DNA of 64,000 bases from Pedobacter fastidiosus. GTDB lineage: Bacteria > Bacteroidota > Bacteroidia > Sphingobacteriales > Sphingobacteriaceae. The position numbers and the translations under genes were made by a program. The stretch is from positions 236,778 through 300,777 of the forward strand of contig NZ_JACRYL010000001.1 of assembly GCF_014306625.1 (NCBI RefSeq), in the 5' to 3' direction. This document shows positions 18,464 to 26,458 of this stretch, piece after piece (the stretch's first letter is position 1; the number at the start of each line of letters is the position of its first letter). Below the pieces are notes generated by a model. The model was not told the DNA's origin. It saw only the letters and a program-made list of their open reading frames with translations, and did no database searches.

Positions 18464-19771
18464 TTAGCTCTTCAACAAATAATTTTTAAAGCCTTCAAAA
18501 TCTACTCCTAATTTATCGGCATGTTGAGGTTTACTGTCTAAAGCTTTTACCTGTTCTGGGATTTCTATTTTAACAGCAATATCCTGCGGAAAAATATCTG
18601 GAAATTTACAAGCATGTGCTGTTGATAAAAATACGGTTGCACTTTCATCATCAGGATTTTCTTTTCTATATTTTTCTATAGCTAAATATGCAATCGCTGT
18701 ATGTGGACAGGCAACATAATTAAATTTCGAATCGATCTCTTTAATGCCTGCAAGTGTTTCTTCATCGTTAAAACGATAAGAAGTAACCACTTTTTTCAGT
18801 TCTTCAACATCACCATCAAACAAATCCATAATGCGGATCCAATTACTTGGTGCGCCAACATCCATGGCGTTTGAGTACGTTTGTGTAGATGGTTTGGTTT
18901 CATAAACTCCACTTTCCAAAAAGCGTGGCACCGTATCATTTACATTCGTAGCAGCGATAAATTGTTTTACGGGTAAACCTAATTTATAAGCCAACAAACC
19001 TGCACCGATATTTCCAAAGTTACCACTCGGAACAGAAAAAATAACATCCGTTAATCCTTGCTTTTTCAACTGCGCATAAGTGTTGAAATAATAGAAAGTT
19101 TGCGGAATTAATCTCGAAATATTGATTGAATTTGCAGAAGTTAATCGAAACTTGGCATTCAATTCAGCATCAGCGAAAGCTTGCTTTACTAAAGCTTGGC
19201 AATCATCAAAAGTGCCTCTAACTTCGACTGCCCGAATGTTTTGGCCGTTAGTGGTTAGTTGTAATTCTTGTATCGGACTAACTTTTCCTTCAGGATAAAG
19301 AATGGTTACTCTGGTATTTGGTACACCTAAAAAGCCCAATGCCACAGCGCCACCTGTATCGCCTGAGGTGGCTACTAAAACATCTAAAAGTTGTTCGCCA
19401 TCTTTCAAGAAATAAGCCATTATGCGACTCATAAAACGAGCTCCAAAATCTTTAAAAGCTAAAGATGGTCCGTGAAAAAGTTCTAATACGAAAGTCTTGT
19501 CATCAAGTTTTACTGCAGGTGCTTCAAAATTAATGGCATCATCAATTAATGCTTTTAAATCTTCAGTAGGAATCTCATCCTTTAACAAAGTTGAGGTAAC
19601 TTTATAAGCAATCTCTGGCAAAGAATACTTTTCAATATTATTGATAAAATCAGCTTCAAGATTAGGGATTTCTACAGGCATGTACAAGCCTTTATCTTGT
19701 GGCATGCTATTAAAAACCGCTTCTTTAAAGGAAACGCGTAAATCTTTATTGTTTGTTGAATATAGTTTCAT
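18464..19771 (-). CDS. thrC: Threonine synthase ThrC
   Basis: ThrC is a PLP enzyme converting O-phosphohomoserine to threonine. The 435-residue protein has HGPSLAFKDFGARF, with the Schiff-base Lys, ATSGDTGGAVALGF (phosphate-binding loop) and SVPSGNFGN, all standard for the longer ThrC class. It is the third gene of the thrA-thrB-thrC operon on the minus strand, separated from thrB by a 79-base gap filled with a dispersed repeat. Confidence 0.97.
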   Translation of the reverse strand: MKLYSTNNKDLRVSFKEAVFNSMPQDKGLYMPVEIPNLEADFINNIEKYSLPEIAYKVTSTLLKDEIPTEDLKALIDDAINFEAPAVKLDDKTFVLELFHGPSLAFKDFGARFMSRIMAYFLKDGEQLLDVLVATSGDTGGAVALGFLGVPNTRVTILYPEGKVSPIQELQLTTNGQNIRAVEVRGTFDDCQALVKQAFADAELNAKFRLTSANSINISRLIPQTFYYFNTYAQLKKQGLTDVIFSVPSGNFGNIGAGLLAYKLGLPVKQFIAATNVNDTVPRFLESGVYETKPSTQTYSNAMDVGAPSNWIRIMDLFDGDVEELKKVVTSYRFNDEETLAGIKEIDSKFNYVACPHTAIAYLAIEKYRKENPDDESATVFLSTAHACKFPDIFPQDIAVKIEIPEQVKALDSKPQHADKLGVDFEGFKNYLLKS

Positions 19772-19772
19772 T

Positions 19773-19847
19773 TTGAGAATGGAAGAGGTAAGATGGGGTG
19801 ATGGATGATGTATTTACACATCGCCCATTTTCCATCTCACATTTATG
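19773..19847. repeat. ATGGAAAATG-family repeat between thrB and thrC
   Basis: GAATGGAAGAGGTAAGATGG on the left and CCCATTTTCCATCTCACATTT on the right are inverted. The same words lie inside metH (12431-12482) and at 35183-35245. It fills the thrB-thrC gap. Confidence 0.6.
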
Positions 19848-19850
19848 TGT

Positions 19851-20852
19851 TTATAGTACTCTTGGTCCTTCAGCGTTAACCGAAGAAACATAAGCTTTGC
19901 TATTAATATTTAATTTGTGTAAAAGTTGCTGTTGTGCTTTGGTAATGCGTTTTGCAGTTTCCTCATCTTTGGCCAAAGAAAAAACCGATGGTCCTGAACC
20001 CGAAATTCCAAAGCCAATTGCGCCGTTTTCCATAGCTAAGGCCCTCATTTCTTCAAACCCTGGAATTAAAATTGACCGAGTTGGCTCAATTAAAACATCT
20101 TTCATACTTCGGCCGATTAAATCGAAATCATTCATAAATAGTCCGCTAACCAAACCGGCAACATTTCCCCATTGGGTAACGGCATCTTTTAAAAGCACTT
20201 TACTGCGGATCATTTGACGGGCATCTTTGGTTGGAACATCAACCTCTGGATAAACAATTGCAGCATACATTCCAGCAGGTGTTGGCAAGGAAATTACATC
20301 CAAAGGGTCGTAACTTCTAACTAAAACAAAGCCACCTAAAATGGCTGGTGCAACGTTATCAGCATGACCGTAACCACAAGCCAGTTCTTCACCTTTCATG
20401 GCAAAAGGAACCAGTTCTTTTGGGGTTAATAAATCGCCCATTAGTTTGTTAATGGCAAATAAACCCGCAACTGTACTGGCAGAACTCGAACCCAAGCCGC
20501 TTCCGATTGGCATTTTTTTGTGCAATTCAATTTCTACGCCAACATCTAATCGGTTAATGTGCTGTAAATAATGCTGAACACTTGCGCTTACCGTATTTTT
20601 TGCTGCATCTAAAGGCAATTTGCCATCATCGCCAGTAATTCTTTTAATTATTACTCCAGGTGTTTCGGTTAAACGCATTTCAACTTCATCGCCAGGCTCA
20701 TTTACTGCGAAACCCAGCACATCAAAACCGCAAACTACGTTGGCAACAGTTGCTGGAGCGAAGACTCTAACCCCCCGACCCCCTGAAGGGGGAGTTGCCT
20801 TTCCTGTGGTCATATCTAAAGTTTCAGCAGGACTTAAATTGTTATTTGACAT
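19851..20852 (-). CDS. thrB: Homoserine kinase ThrB
   Basis: ThrB phosphorylates homoserine (GHMP kinase fold). PIGSGLGSSSASTVAG is the ATP-binding loop and GFGISGSGPSVFSL the C-terminal GHMP motif. The core starts at VRVFAPATVANVVCGFDVLGF, where most ThrB proteins begin. Here ~27 extra residues precede it, and residues about 19-27 (ATPPSGGRG) are encoded by an R1 repeat (20768-20800). Met14 is a possible later start, but no start codon lies between the repeat and the core, so the repeat must be translated. It is the second gene of the thr operon. Confidence 0.95.
   Translation of the reverse strand: MSNNNLSPAETLDMTTGKATPPSGGRGVRVFAPATVANVVCGFDVLGFAVNEPGDEVEMRLTETPGVIIKRITGDDGKLPLDAAKNTVSASVQHYLQHINRLDVGVEIELHKKMPIGSGLGSSSASTVAGLFAINKLMGDLLTPKELVPFAMKGEELACGYGHADNVAPAILGGFVLVRSYDPLDVISLPTPAGMYAAIVYPEVDVPTKDARQMIRSKVLLKDAVTQWGNVAGLVSGLFMNDFDLIGRSMKDVLIEPTRSILIPGFEEMRALAMENGAIGFGISGSGPSVFSLAKDEETAKRITKAQQQLLHKLNINSKAYVSSVNAEGPRVL
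20768..20800. repeat. R1 repeat translated in the ThrB N-terminus
   Basis: On the plus strand AACCCCCCGACCCCC then TGAAGGGGGAGTTGCC, matching the left arms at 13090, 25132 and 38530. Read on the minus strand it ends GGGGGGTTAGAGTC, where other copies end GGGGTTATG. It is in frame and codes for residues ~17-28. Confidence 0.8.
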
Positions 20853-20871
20853 TTTATATCTTTTTTATAAT

Positions 20872-20889
20872 CCGGGGTTTCAACCCCGG
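20872..20889. repeat. CCGGGGTT/AACCCCGG palindrome between thrB and thrA
   Basis: A perfect 8-bp inverted repeat with a 2-base centre (CCGGGGTT, TC, AACCCCGG), 20 bases from the thrB start codon. It would form a hairpin in the thrA-thrB intergenic mRNA. Confidence 0.6.
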
Positions 20890-20963
20890 GCTATTCATTA
20901 ATTTCATTAAATTTAGGCTTTAACTATTGTTTTTGCCTATTTCTATTTCCATCTCGCCTTTAG

Positions 20964-20992
20964 TTCCCCCTTTAGGAGGCTAGGGGGTTTGG
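20964..20992. repeat. R1 repeat forming the 3' end of thrA
   Basis: On the minus strand ACCCCCTAGCCTCCTAAAGGGGG; the TAG inside it is the thrA stop, and the codons ACC CCC before it give the terminal Thr-Pro. The flank (GGAACTAAAGGCGAG) closely matches that of the copy at 38530-38577. Confidence 0.8.
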
Positions 20993-23430
20993 CCAACATT
21001 TATAATATCTGCAAAAACACCTGCAGCTGTAACTTCAGCCCCTGCACCTGGGCCTTTTACCACCAACGGACGAGATTTGTATCTATCTGTTGTAAAGGAA
21101 ATAATGTTATCACTTCCAGAAAGCATATAAAAAGGATGACTGTCATCAACCATTTGCAGGCTAATTTCTACATTTCCGTTTTCCAGCTTACCGATGTAGC
21201 GTAATACTTTTTTATCATTAGCTGCTTTCGTTTTTAAATCTTCGAAATAAGCAGAGTTTTTTTGTAGCTCTGAATAAAAATCTTCAACCGATGTTGCGTT
21301 TAAACAAGCTTCTGGTAAAATGTTGTCGATTTTTACATCTGATGCTTCTAAAGGATAACCGGCGTCTCTAGCCAGAATTAACATTTTACGCATAAAATCT
21401 TTTCCATTCAAATCATCACGAGGATCTGGTTCGGTGTAGCCCAATTCTTGTGCTTCTTTAACCGTTTCGTAAAATCCTGCATCACCTTTAAAGTTATTGA
21501 AGATATAAGAAATCGTTCCAGATAAAATTGCCTCAATTCGAGCCACTTTATCCCCGCTCATCATCAATTCTCTTAATGTACGGATGATCGGTAAACCTGC
21601 ACCAACATTAGTTTCATAGTAAAAATCTACACCAAATTTACGTGCTGTATCCTTAAAAGATTTGTACTGGGCAAAGTCTGCCGAGTTTCCTTTTTTATTA
21701 CACGTAACTACAGATATGCTGCTCTCGAAAATTCCCTGATAAAACTCAATCGGCGCTTCTGCTGCAGTGTTGTCTACAAAAACACAGTTTGGCAGATTCA
21801 TCGCTTTCATTTTTTCAACAAAACTGGCTAAATCGGCTTGTTCTCCATCGTTGTTTAATTCCGACTCCCAATTTTCAAGAGATAAACCCTCAGCTTTAAA
21901 AATCATTTTTCTGGTGTTGCTAATTCCCGCAACTTTAACCTGTAAATCATTGTTAGCAGCTAGAAACGGCATCTGCTCTTTCAATTGATTGAATAAAGTT
22001 TTGCCGATATTTCCTGTGCCCAAGCAGAAGATATTTAACGTTCTTTTTAAGTCTGTAAAGAATGCATCATGCACTGCATTTACTGCTTTGGATAAATCGC
22101 CAGCATTGATAATCACCGAAATATTGTATTCAGAAGATCCTTGAGCAATTGCCCTAACGTTAATTCCGTTTCTACCTAAAGCATTAAACAATCTGCCACT
22201 CATGCCTGGCGTATGTTTCATGTTTTCGCCAACAATGGCCAAAACCGCTAAATTATTCTCTACTTCTGGTAAGGCTAATTTATTTGCATCCAGTTCCAGT
22301 TCGAATTCCTTTTTAATTAGAGCAATTGCCTGACTAGCATCTGTCGGTTTTACCACGAAAGTAATGCTATGCTCAGATGAAGATTGTGTAATCAATACCA
22401 CATTAATCTGCTCTCGAGAAAGTAGAGAAAATAATCTCCCACTAAAGCCAGCTTTTCCAACCATTCCGCTTCCACTTAGGTTAATAATGCTGATGTGATC
22501 GATTGATGAAATACCTTTAATTGGCAAATTTGATGCCTTAACATCACTTTTTATATAAGTTCCAGCGAAGTCCGGTTCGAAAGTATTTTTAATTACGATC
22601 GGAATTTTTTTCATAAAAGCCGGAATCATCGTTGGCGGATAAATTACTTTCGCTCCAAAATAACTCAATTCCATTGCCTCTGTATAACTCAGTTCTGGTA
22701 AGGAGAAAGCTTTTTTCACAATCCGCGGATCGGCAGTCATCATTCCATTTACATCCGTCCAAATTTCTATTTCCTCAGCGTTCAAAGCTGCGCCCCAAAC
22801 CGCTGCTGTATAATCAGAACCACCTCGACCTAAAGTAGTTACTCTGCCGTTTGCATTGCTGGCAATAAAGCCAGTTACAAATAAAACCTTCTCTTTATTT
22901 GCTTGGTAGAAATCGTTAATTAACATTTCGGTAAGCTCGGTATCAACTTTTGCCTGCCCGAAATTGCTATCGGTTTTTATTAACTCAGAGCCATTCACAT
23001 ACATTGCTTCTGGTATTTGCTGCGATGCAATGTGCCCGACCATGAAAGACGAACAACGTTCGCCATAACTCAAAATCTGATCTTTGGTTTGCAAGCTCAA
23101 CTCACGCAAATTGGTTACGGCTTGCAATAAATCTTCTAGCTCATTAAAAAAGATTTTTAAACGTGTAAACACTGGGTTTTGTGCCGCTGCTGGTAAGAGC
23201 GAACGAATTACCGCGAAGTGTTTAGCTTCAATTTCCTTTAAAGATGCATCGTAATCTTCACCACGTTCGGCCCTTTCGGCCATATCGGTTAGTAAATTGG
23301 TTACGCCACTCATTGCCGATAATACAACTACCGGATTGCTCTGTAATTTTTCTTGGGCTACTATTCGCAGTAGCGTTTTAATGTTCTCGGCCGAACCTAC
23401 GGATGTGCCACCGAATTTTAATACTTTCAT
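20980..23430 (-). CDS. thrA: Bifunctional aspartokinase/homoserine dehydrogenase ThrA
   Basis: Catalyses the first and third steps of threonine synthesis. The aspartokinase domain begins MKVLKFGGTSVGSAENI and contains TLGRGGSDYTAA; two ACT domains follow (about 310-460; SGSGMVGKAGFSGRLFSLL and VGENMKHTPGMSGRLFNALG), the expected site of threonine feedback. The homoserine dehydrogenase domain starts near 465 with CLGTGNIGKTL (NAD(P)-binding) and has EAILSGTISYIFN and EAQELGYTEPDPRDDLNG. The length of 816 is typical. The last two residues and stop come from an R1 repeat. It is the first gene of the operon, 14 bases after the attenuator terminator. Confidence 0.98.
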   Translation of the reverse strand: MKVLKFGGTSVGSAENIKTLLRIVAQEKLQSNPVVVLSAMSGVTNLLTDMAERAERGEDYDASLKEIEAKHFAVIRSLLPAAAQNPVFTRLKIFFNELEDLLQAVTNLRELSLQTKDQILSYGERCSSFMVGHIASQQIPEAMYVNGSELIKTDSNFGQAKVDTELTEMLINDFYQANKEKVLFVTGFIASNANGRVTTLGRGGSDYTAAVWGAALNAEEIEIWTDVNGMMTADPRIVKKAFSLPELSYTEAMELSYFGAKVIYPPTMIPAFMKKIPIVIKNTFEPDFAGTYIKSDVKASNLPIKGISSIDHISIINLSGSGMVGKAGFSGRLFSLLSREQINVVLITQSSSEHSITFVVKPTDASQAIALIKKEFELELDANKLALPEVENNLAVLAIVGENMKHTPGMSGRLFNALGRNGINVRAIAQGSSEYNISVIINAGDLSKAVNAVHDAFFTDLKRTLNIFCLGTGNIGKTLFNQLKEQMPFLAANNDLQVKVAGISNTRKMIFKAEGLSLENWESELNNDGEQADLASFVEKMKAMNLPNCVFVDNTAAEAPIEFYQGIFESSISVVTCNKKGNSADFAQYKSFKDTARKFGVDFYYETNVGAGLPIIRTLRELMMSGDKVARIEAILSGTISYIFNNFKGDAGFYETVKEAQELGYTEPDPRDDLNGKDFMRKMLILARDAGYPLEASDVKIDNILPEACLNATSVEDFYSELQKNSAYFEDLKTKAANDKKVLRYIGKLENGNVEISLQMVDDSHPFYMLSGSDNIISFTTDRYKSRPLVVKGPGAGAEVTAAGVFADIINVGQTP

Positions 23431-23443
23431 TTGGTTTGGGTTT

Positions 23444-23478
23444 AAAAAAAAAGCGTCCCGACTTGTGTCGGGACGCTT
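23444..23478 (-). terminator. Attenuator terminator of the thr operon
   Basis: On the minus strand AAGCGTCCCGAC and GTCGGGACGCTT form a perfect 12-bp stem with a 4-base loop, followed directly by a run of T residues. It ends 14 bases before the thrA ATG and 38 bases after the leader-peptide stop. Segment GCGGGGC at the leader stop codon (23519-23525) can pair with GTCCCG of the terminator 5' arm, a candidate antiterminator. Confidence 0.9.
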
Positions 23479-23515
23479 TCTGTGTTTTTATGTTTTTAAT
23501 TCAATTTACAACAAA

Positions 23516-23581
23516 TTAGCCCCGCTGGTTTAACCCGGTGGTAATAATAATCGTTGTAATAATCGAAGTGTTAAAATTCAT
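23516..23581 (-). CDS. Thr operon leader peptide (ThrL-type), 21 residues
   Basis: The minus-strand ORF starts with ATG at 23581, ends with TAA at 23516, and encodes MNFNTSIITTIIITTG followed by LNQRG. Five Thr and five Ile occur in 21 residues, nine of them within residues 7-15. It lies between a promoter and a perfect terminator hairpin directly upstream of thrA, the layout of the Escherichia coli thrL attenuator, whose peptide is also a run of Thr and Ile. Ribosome stalling on uncharged Thr- or Ile-tRNA should favour antitermination. The function is inferred from layout and composition. Confidence 0.9.
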   Translation of the reverse strand: MNFNTSIITTIIITTGLNQRG

Positions 23582-23603
23582 TTCTTAGTGTATTATCTAC
23601 ACC

Positions 23604-23636
23604 GTAAAGTAGCAGATTATTTTTCTTAATTGCAAA
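23604..23636 (-). promoter_or_regulatory. Promoter of the thr operon
   Basis: On the minus strand TTTG (23633-23636), 21 bases of spacer, then TACTTTAC (23604-23611). This fits the Bacteroidota -33/-7 layout, although the -7 box is imperfect. The expected start site near 23598 gives a leader of about 17 bases before the leader peptide. Confidence 0.5.
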
Positions 23637-23759
23637 CAATTTTTTAATTTTTTTGAAAATATTTTAATAAAACGTTTAATCGGATGAAATAGCCACATTT
23701 TCTGAGCCGAAAACTAAACTGGTCAAGTCGTCATCATGAGGAGGAAAGACGCGAGAATC

Positions 23760-24056
23760 TTAATGCTGTGGGTTTTTAACTCCCCACCTTTTTTTAAGGA
23801 GGGGTGCCCACAGGGCGGGGTGGTTAAATTGCAATGGCTTAATCATTAGAAAAGGTGCTGCAGCAATTCTTCGGATGCAGCAGCCCTGCTATCCACTGTA
23901 GCTCCGATGAAAAATCGGAGGCTGCCGTTTCTGTCAGGTTCATTTAAATTGGGGTTGAGGTACTGTTTTGAGTCTCATGGCTGGCGCATGCGTGTCGCGT
24001 GTGACATATTGAAGTTGCACACTCGACACGCGTGCGTCAGCGGACGACCTTAAAGA
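23760..24056. repeat. Mosaic of palindromic repeats between the thr promoter and rsgA
   Basis: Several unrelated palindromes stand side by side: 23778-23826 (CTCCCCACC ... GGAGGGGTGCCCACAGGG, R2 family), 23852-23940 (GCTGCAGCA/TGCAGCAGC, then GCTATCCACTGTAGCTCCG with CCGATGAAAAATCGG) and 23972-24046 (GCGCATGCGTGTCGCGTGTG facing CACACTCGACACGCGTGCG). No ORF of interest and no gene is seen in this stretch. Confidence 0.65.
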
Positions 24057-24060
24057 AGTC

Positions 24061-24153
24061 CGTCATTTCGAGCGCAGCCGAGAAATCTTTGTACTTTGAA
24101 AAACATCATAGTGAAAAGATTTCTCCATTCGCTGTGCTATAGTCGAAATGACG
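24061..24153. repeat. CGTCATTTCGA-family palindromic repeat before rsgA
   Basis: CGTCATTTCGA (24061-24071) is inverted as TCGAAATGACG (24143-24153), and GAGAAATCTTT pairs with AAAGATTTCTC inside. The ATG at 24148 that extends the rsgA frame upstream is part of the right arm, so that longer start is an artefact of the repeat. Confidence 0.8.
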
Positions 24154-24197
24154 ATTATACAAGTAATTTTTACCTCTAACATCTTCCGTCCTTTTCT

Positions 24198-24205
24198 TAC
24201 CTTTG
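24198..24205 (+). promoter_or_regulatory. -7 box TACCTTTG, eight bases before the rsgA start
   Basis: An exact TAnnTTTG match lies downstream of the alternative upstream ATG at 24148 and eight bases before the ATG at 24214. It supports the later start and an almost leaderless mRNA. Confidence 0.6.
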
Positions 24206-24213
24206 TTGCAAAT

Positions 24214-25134
24214 ATGCAGGGCTTAGTAATTAAATCTACCGGAAGTTGGTATAGCGTTTTGGCCGATGATGGCGAACGCTACGATTGCCGTATTGTTGGA
24301 AAATTCAGAATGAAGGGAATCCAGACCACCAACCCGATTGCGGTTGGCGATCAGGTGAAATTTGATTTGGAACGTGATGGAATTACCGGAATCATTAACG
24401 AGCTTTTACCACGAAAAAACTACATTATCCGTAAGTCTATAAATCTAAGTAAGCAAGCTCAAATTTTGGCAGCGAATTTAGATATGGCGATTTTGCTAGT
24501 CACATTGGCATCTCCACGTACATCTTTAGGTTTTATCGATCGTTTTTTAGTAACTGCTGAAGCTTACGATGTGCCAGCGGTTTTGGTGTTTAACAAACTC
24601 GATTTATTTAGTAAGGAGGGTTTGGAGATTCTGCAAGATTTTAAAGAAATTTATCAAACCATTGGTTATCCTTGCTATGAGGTTTCCGCTTTAAAGGGAA
24701 TCAATATTCCGATTATTCAAGATTTAATTGCCAATAAAATTACCTTAATCTCTGGGCATTCTGGTGTAGGAAAATCGAGTTTAATTAATGCACTTTTACC
24801 CGATCGGGATTTAAGAACGGGCGAAGTTTCTGATTGGAGCGATAAAGGACAGCATACTACAACCTTCGCCGAAATGTTCGAATTGCCGCAAGGTGGTTTC
24901 ATTGTAGATACGCCAGGAATTAGGGAACTAGGGGTAATCGATATTGAAAAAGAAGAACTGGGGCATTTCTTTCCAGAGATTTTTAAAACCTCACATAATT
25001 GCCGTTTTAATAATTGTAGACATGTTAACGAACCTGGTTGTGCAGTTTTAGAGGCCGTAAATGAGGGCGATATCGCAGTATCGAGATACGAAAGTTACTT
25101 AAGCATTTTTCATGGGAATGATACAAGACATTAA
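24214..25134 (+). CDS. rsgA: Ribosome small subunit GTPase RsgA
   Basis: RsgA is a circularly permuted GTPase that checks late 30S maturation. An OB-fold N-terminus (MQGLVIKSTGSWYSVLADDG) is followed by the permuted GTPase motifs NKLDLF (G4) before SGHSGVGKSSLINAL (G1) and DTPGIRELG (G3), and then the zinc site CRFNNCRHVNEPGCAV. The length is 306 residues from the chosen start, normal for the family. A longer start at 24148 lies within a dispersed repeat and upstream of the promoter box. The stop codon is the first triplet of an R1 repeat arm. Confidence 0.97.
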   Translation: MQGLVIKSTGSWYSVLADDGERYDCRIVGKFRMKGIQTTNPIAVGDQVKFDLERDGITGIINELLPRKNYIIRKSINLSKQAQILAANLDMAILLVTLASPRTSLGFIDRFLVTAEAYDVPAVLVFNKLDLFSKEGLEILQDFKEIYQTIGYPCYEVSALKGINIPIIQDLIANKITLISGHSGVGKSSLINALLPDRDLRTGEVSDWSDKGQHTTTFAEMFELPQGGFIVDTPGIRELGVIDIEKEELGHFFPEIFKTSHNCRFNNCRHVNEPGCAVLEAVNEGDIAVSRYESYLSIFHGNDTRH

Positions 25135-25309
25135 CCCCCCAGCCCCCTAAAGGGCGAGCTGAATAATAGGACGGTTAGGCAAGAGTGCAATAAATAAAAA
25201 TAAATGTTTTGGCGTTGTGCTAAACTATAGAAAGTCAAAAGCCCTCTTTAGGGGGTTTGGAGGTTAAAACTTTAGAAAGGAGAAGTCCCCTTAGGGGATT
25301 TAGGGGTTA
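25132..25309. repeat. R1 repeat arms filling the rsgA-Smr junction
   Basis: The left arm TAACCCCCCAGCCCCC then TAAAGGGCGAGC starts on the rsgA stop codon. There are two right arms: 25237-25265 (GCCCTCTTTAGGGGG type) and 25278-25309 (GTCCCCTTAGGGG, then ATTTAGGGGTTA), the latter ending on the A of the ATG at 25309. Confidence 0.85.
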
Positions 25310-26259
25310 TGAAATTTAAACTAGGTGATTTTGTTCGTTTTGTTGATGAAAAACGTGAGGGTTATGTTACCAAAATAATCGATGCCCAAACTTTGGGTGT
25401 TACAGATGAAGATGGCTTCGAAATTCCGGTTGCGGTAAGCAACTTAACATCGGTGCATGGACATGGCGCTGTGGCTGAAGAATTAGATGCCCCAAAACCA
25501 ATTCAGGTTAATGTTCCCAATATCAGTAAAATTGAAAATGGAATTTATCTTGCTGTAGCAAATGATAATAAGGCCGGAAATGTAGTTCATTTCAATCTGC
25601 AAAATCAAACACCCAATATTTTGTTGGTTACCTTAAACACAGAACGTAAGGATAAATACGCAGGTGCATTTTATGGGGTTTTGGAAGCCTATAATACTGC
25701 GTTGGTTTATTCGGCTTCTTTGGCAGATTTAGATCTTTGGCCGGAATTTAATTTTCAGGTTTTAATGTATAGCAAAGCTGATGTTAAGCCTGTAGAACCA
25801 CTCGTAATCCGTAAAAAATTTAGGGCAAAAGATTTTAGTGGAGAACTTAAAGAATTGCCAAACTCGAAGCAAAAGGGCTGGTTGATTCGTTTAGATGATA
25901 AAGCTCCATTAATTGATGCGCAAAAGCTAAAGGAAAGTTTTTTTAGAGGTGCTGATCAGAAAAAAACGGTCGATGTGCCTGCAAAGGAAATTGATTTGCA
26001 CATAGAAAAATTACGAGATGATCATCATTTCTTGGAAGCAGATGAGATGTTGCAGATTCAGCTTAATCATTTTCAAACAGCAATTGATGCTGCAGTAGTT
26101 CATCATTTCGATAAAATTGTTTTTATTCATGGCTCTGGCAATGGAACACTGAGAGATAAAATTCATAAACTGATTAGTAAGAATCCGCATGTGAAAACAT
26201 ATATGGATGCCCAGAAAGAAAAGTTTGGCTACGGAGCAACTGAAGTTGTTTTTAAATAA
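25309..26259 (+). CDS. DUF2027 and Smr domain protein
   Basis: A cytoplasmic protein of 316 residues. The N-terminal part (MKFKLGDFVRFVDEKREGYV...) matches the DUF2027 family typical of Bacteroidota. The last ~90 residues form an Smr domain with EIDLHIEKL and HGSGNGTLRDKI, the LDxH and HGxGxGxLR motifs linked to nicking or RNA endonuclease activity in MutS2 and related proteins. MutS ATPase domains are absent, so this is not MutS2. Related Smr proteins act on collided ribosomes or DNA branches; which applies here is open. Confidence 0.88.
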   Translation: MKFKLGDFVRFVDEKREGYVTKIIDAQTLGVTDEDGFEIPVAVSNLTSVHGHGAVAEELDAPKPIQVNVPNISKIENGIYLAVANDNKAGNVVHFNLQNQTPNILLVTLNTERKDKYAGAFYGVLEAYNTALVYSASLADLDLWPEFNFQVLMYSKADVKPVEPLVIRKKFRAKDFSGELKELPNSKQKGWLIRLDDKAPLIDAQKLKESFFRGADQKKTVDVPAKEIDLHIEKLRDDHHFLEADEMLQIQLNHFQTAIDAAVVHHFDKIVFIHGSGNGTLRDKIHKLISKNPHVKTYMDAQKEKFGYGATEVVFK

Positions 26260-26261
26260 TT

Positions 26262-26380
26262 GGGTAATTGGTTCATTAGTCACTGGTTCATTTGTCCAGT
26301 AAATTGCCCATGACTCGAATATCAAACTGCTAAGCTTTCGTAGTGTTGTTCATTCTGTGCGCAACGAAGGATCTCTAAGT
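26262..26380. repeat. Word-type repeats between convergent Smr and pirin-like genes
   Basis: GGGTAATTGGTTCATTAGTC is followed by CACTGGTTCATTTG and, inverted, GTAAATTGCCC; then a GCTTTCGTAG / GCGCAACGAAGGATCTC block. There is no gene. The region separates convergent genes; no U-tract terminator was found. Confidence 0.45.
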
Positions 26381-26458
26381 TAATAGCTCCAAATTACGTT
26401 AGTTGCTGATTTTAAGTTGAATACGTACTATTATCTGCAGTCTATCAACAGAAAACCG

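Noticed and set aside
24148..24213. 22-residue N-terminal extension of RsgA
   Set aside because: The ATG is part of the right arm of a dispersed palindrome and lies upstream of the -7 box; the family start is at 24214.
25309..26259. MutS2
   Set aside because: Only the Smr domain is shared; the MutS core and ATPase motifs are missing and the N-terminus is DUF2027.
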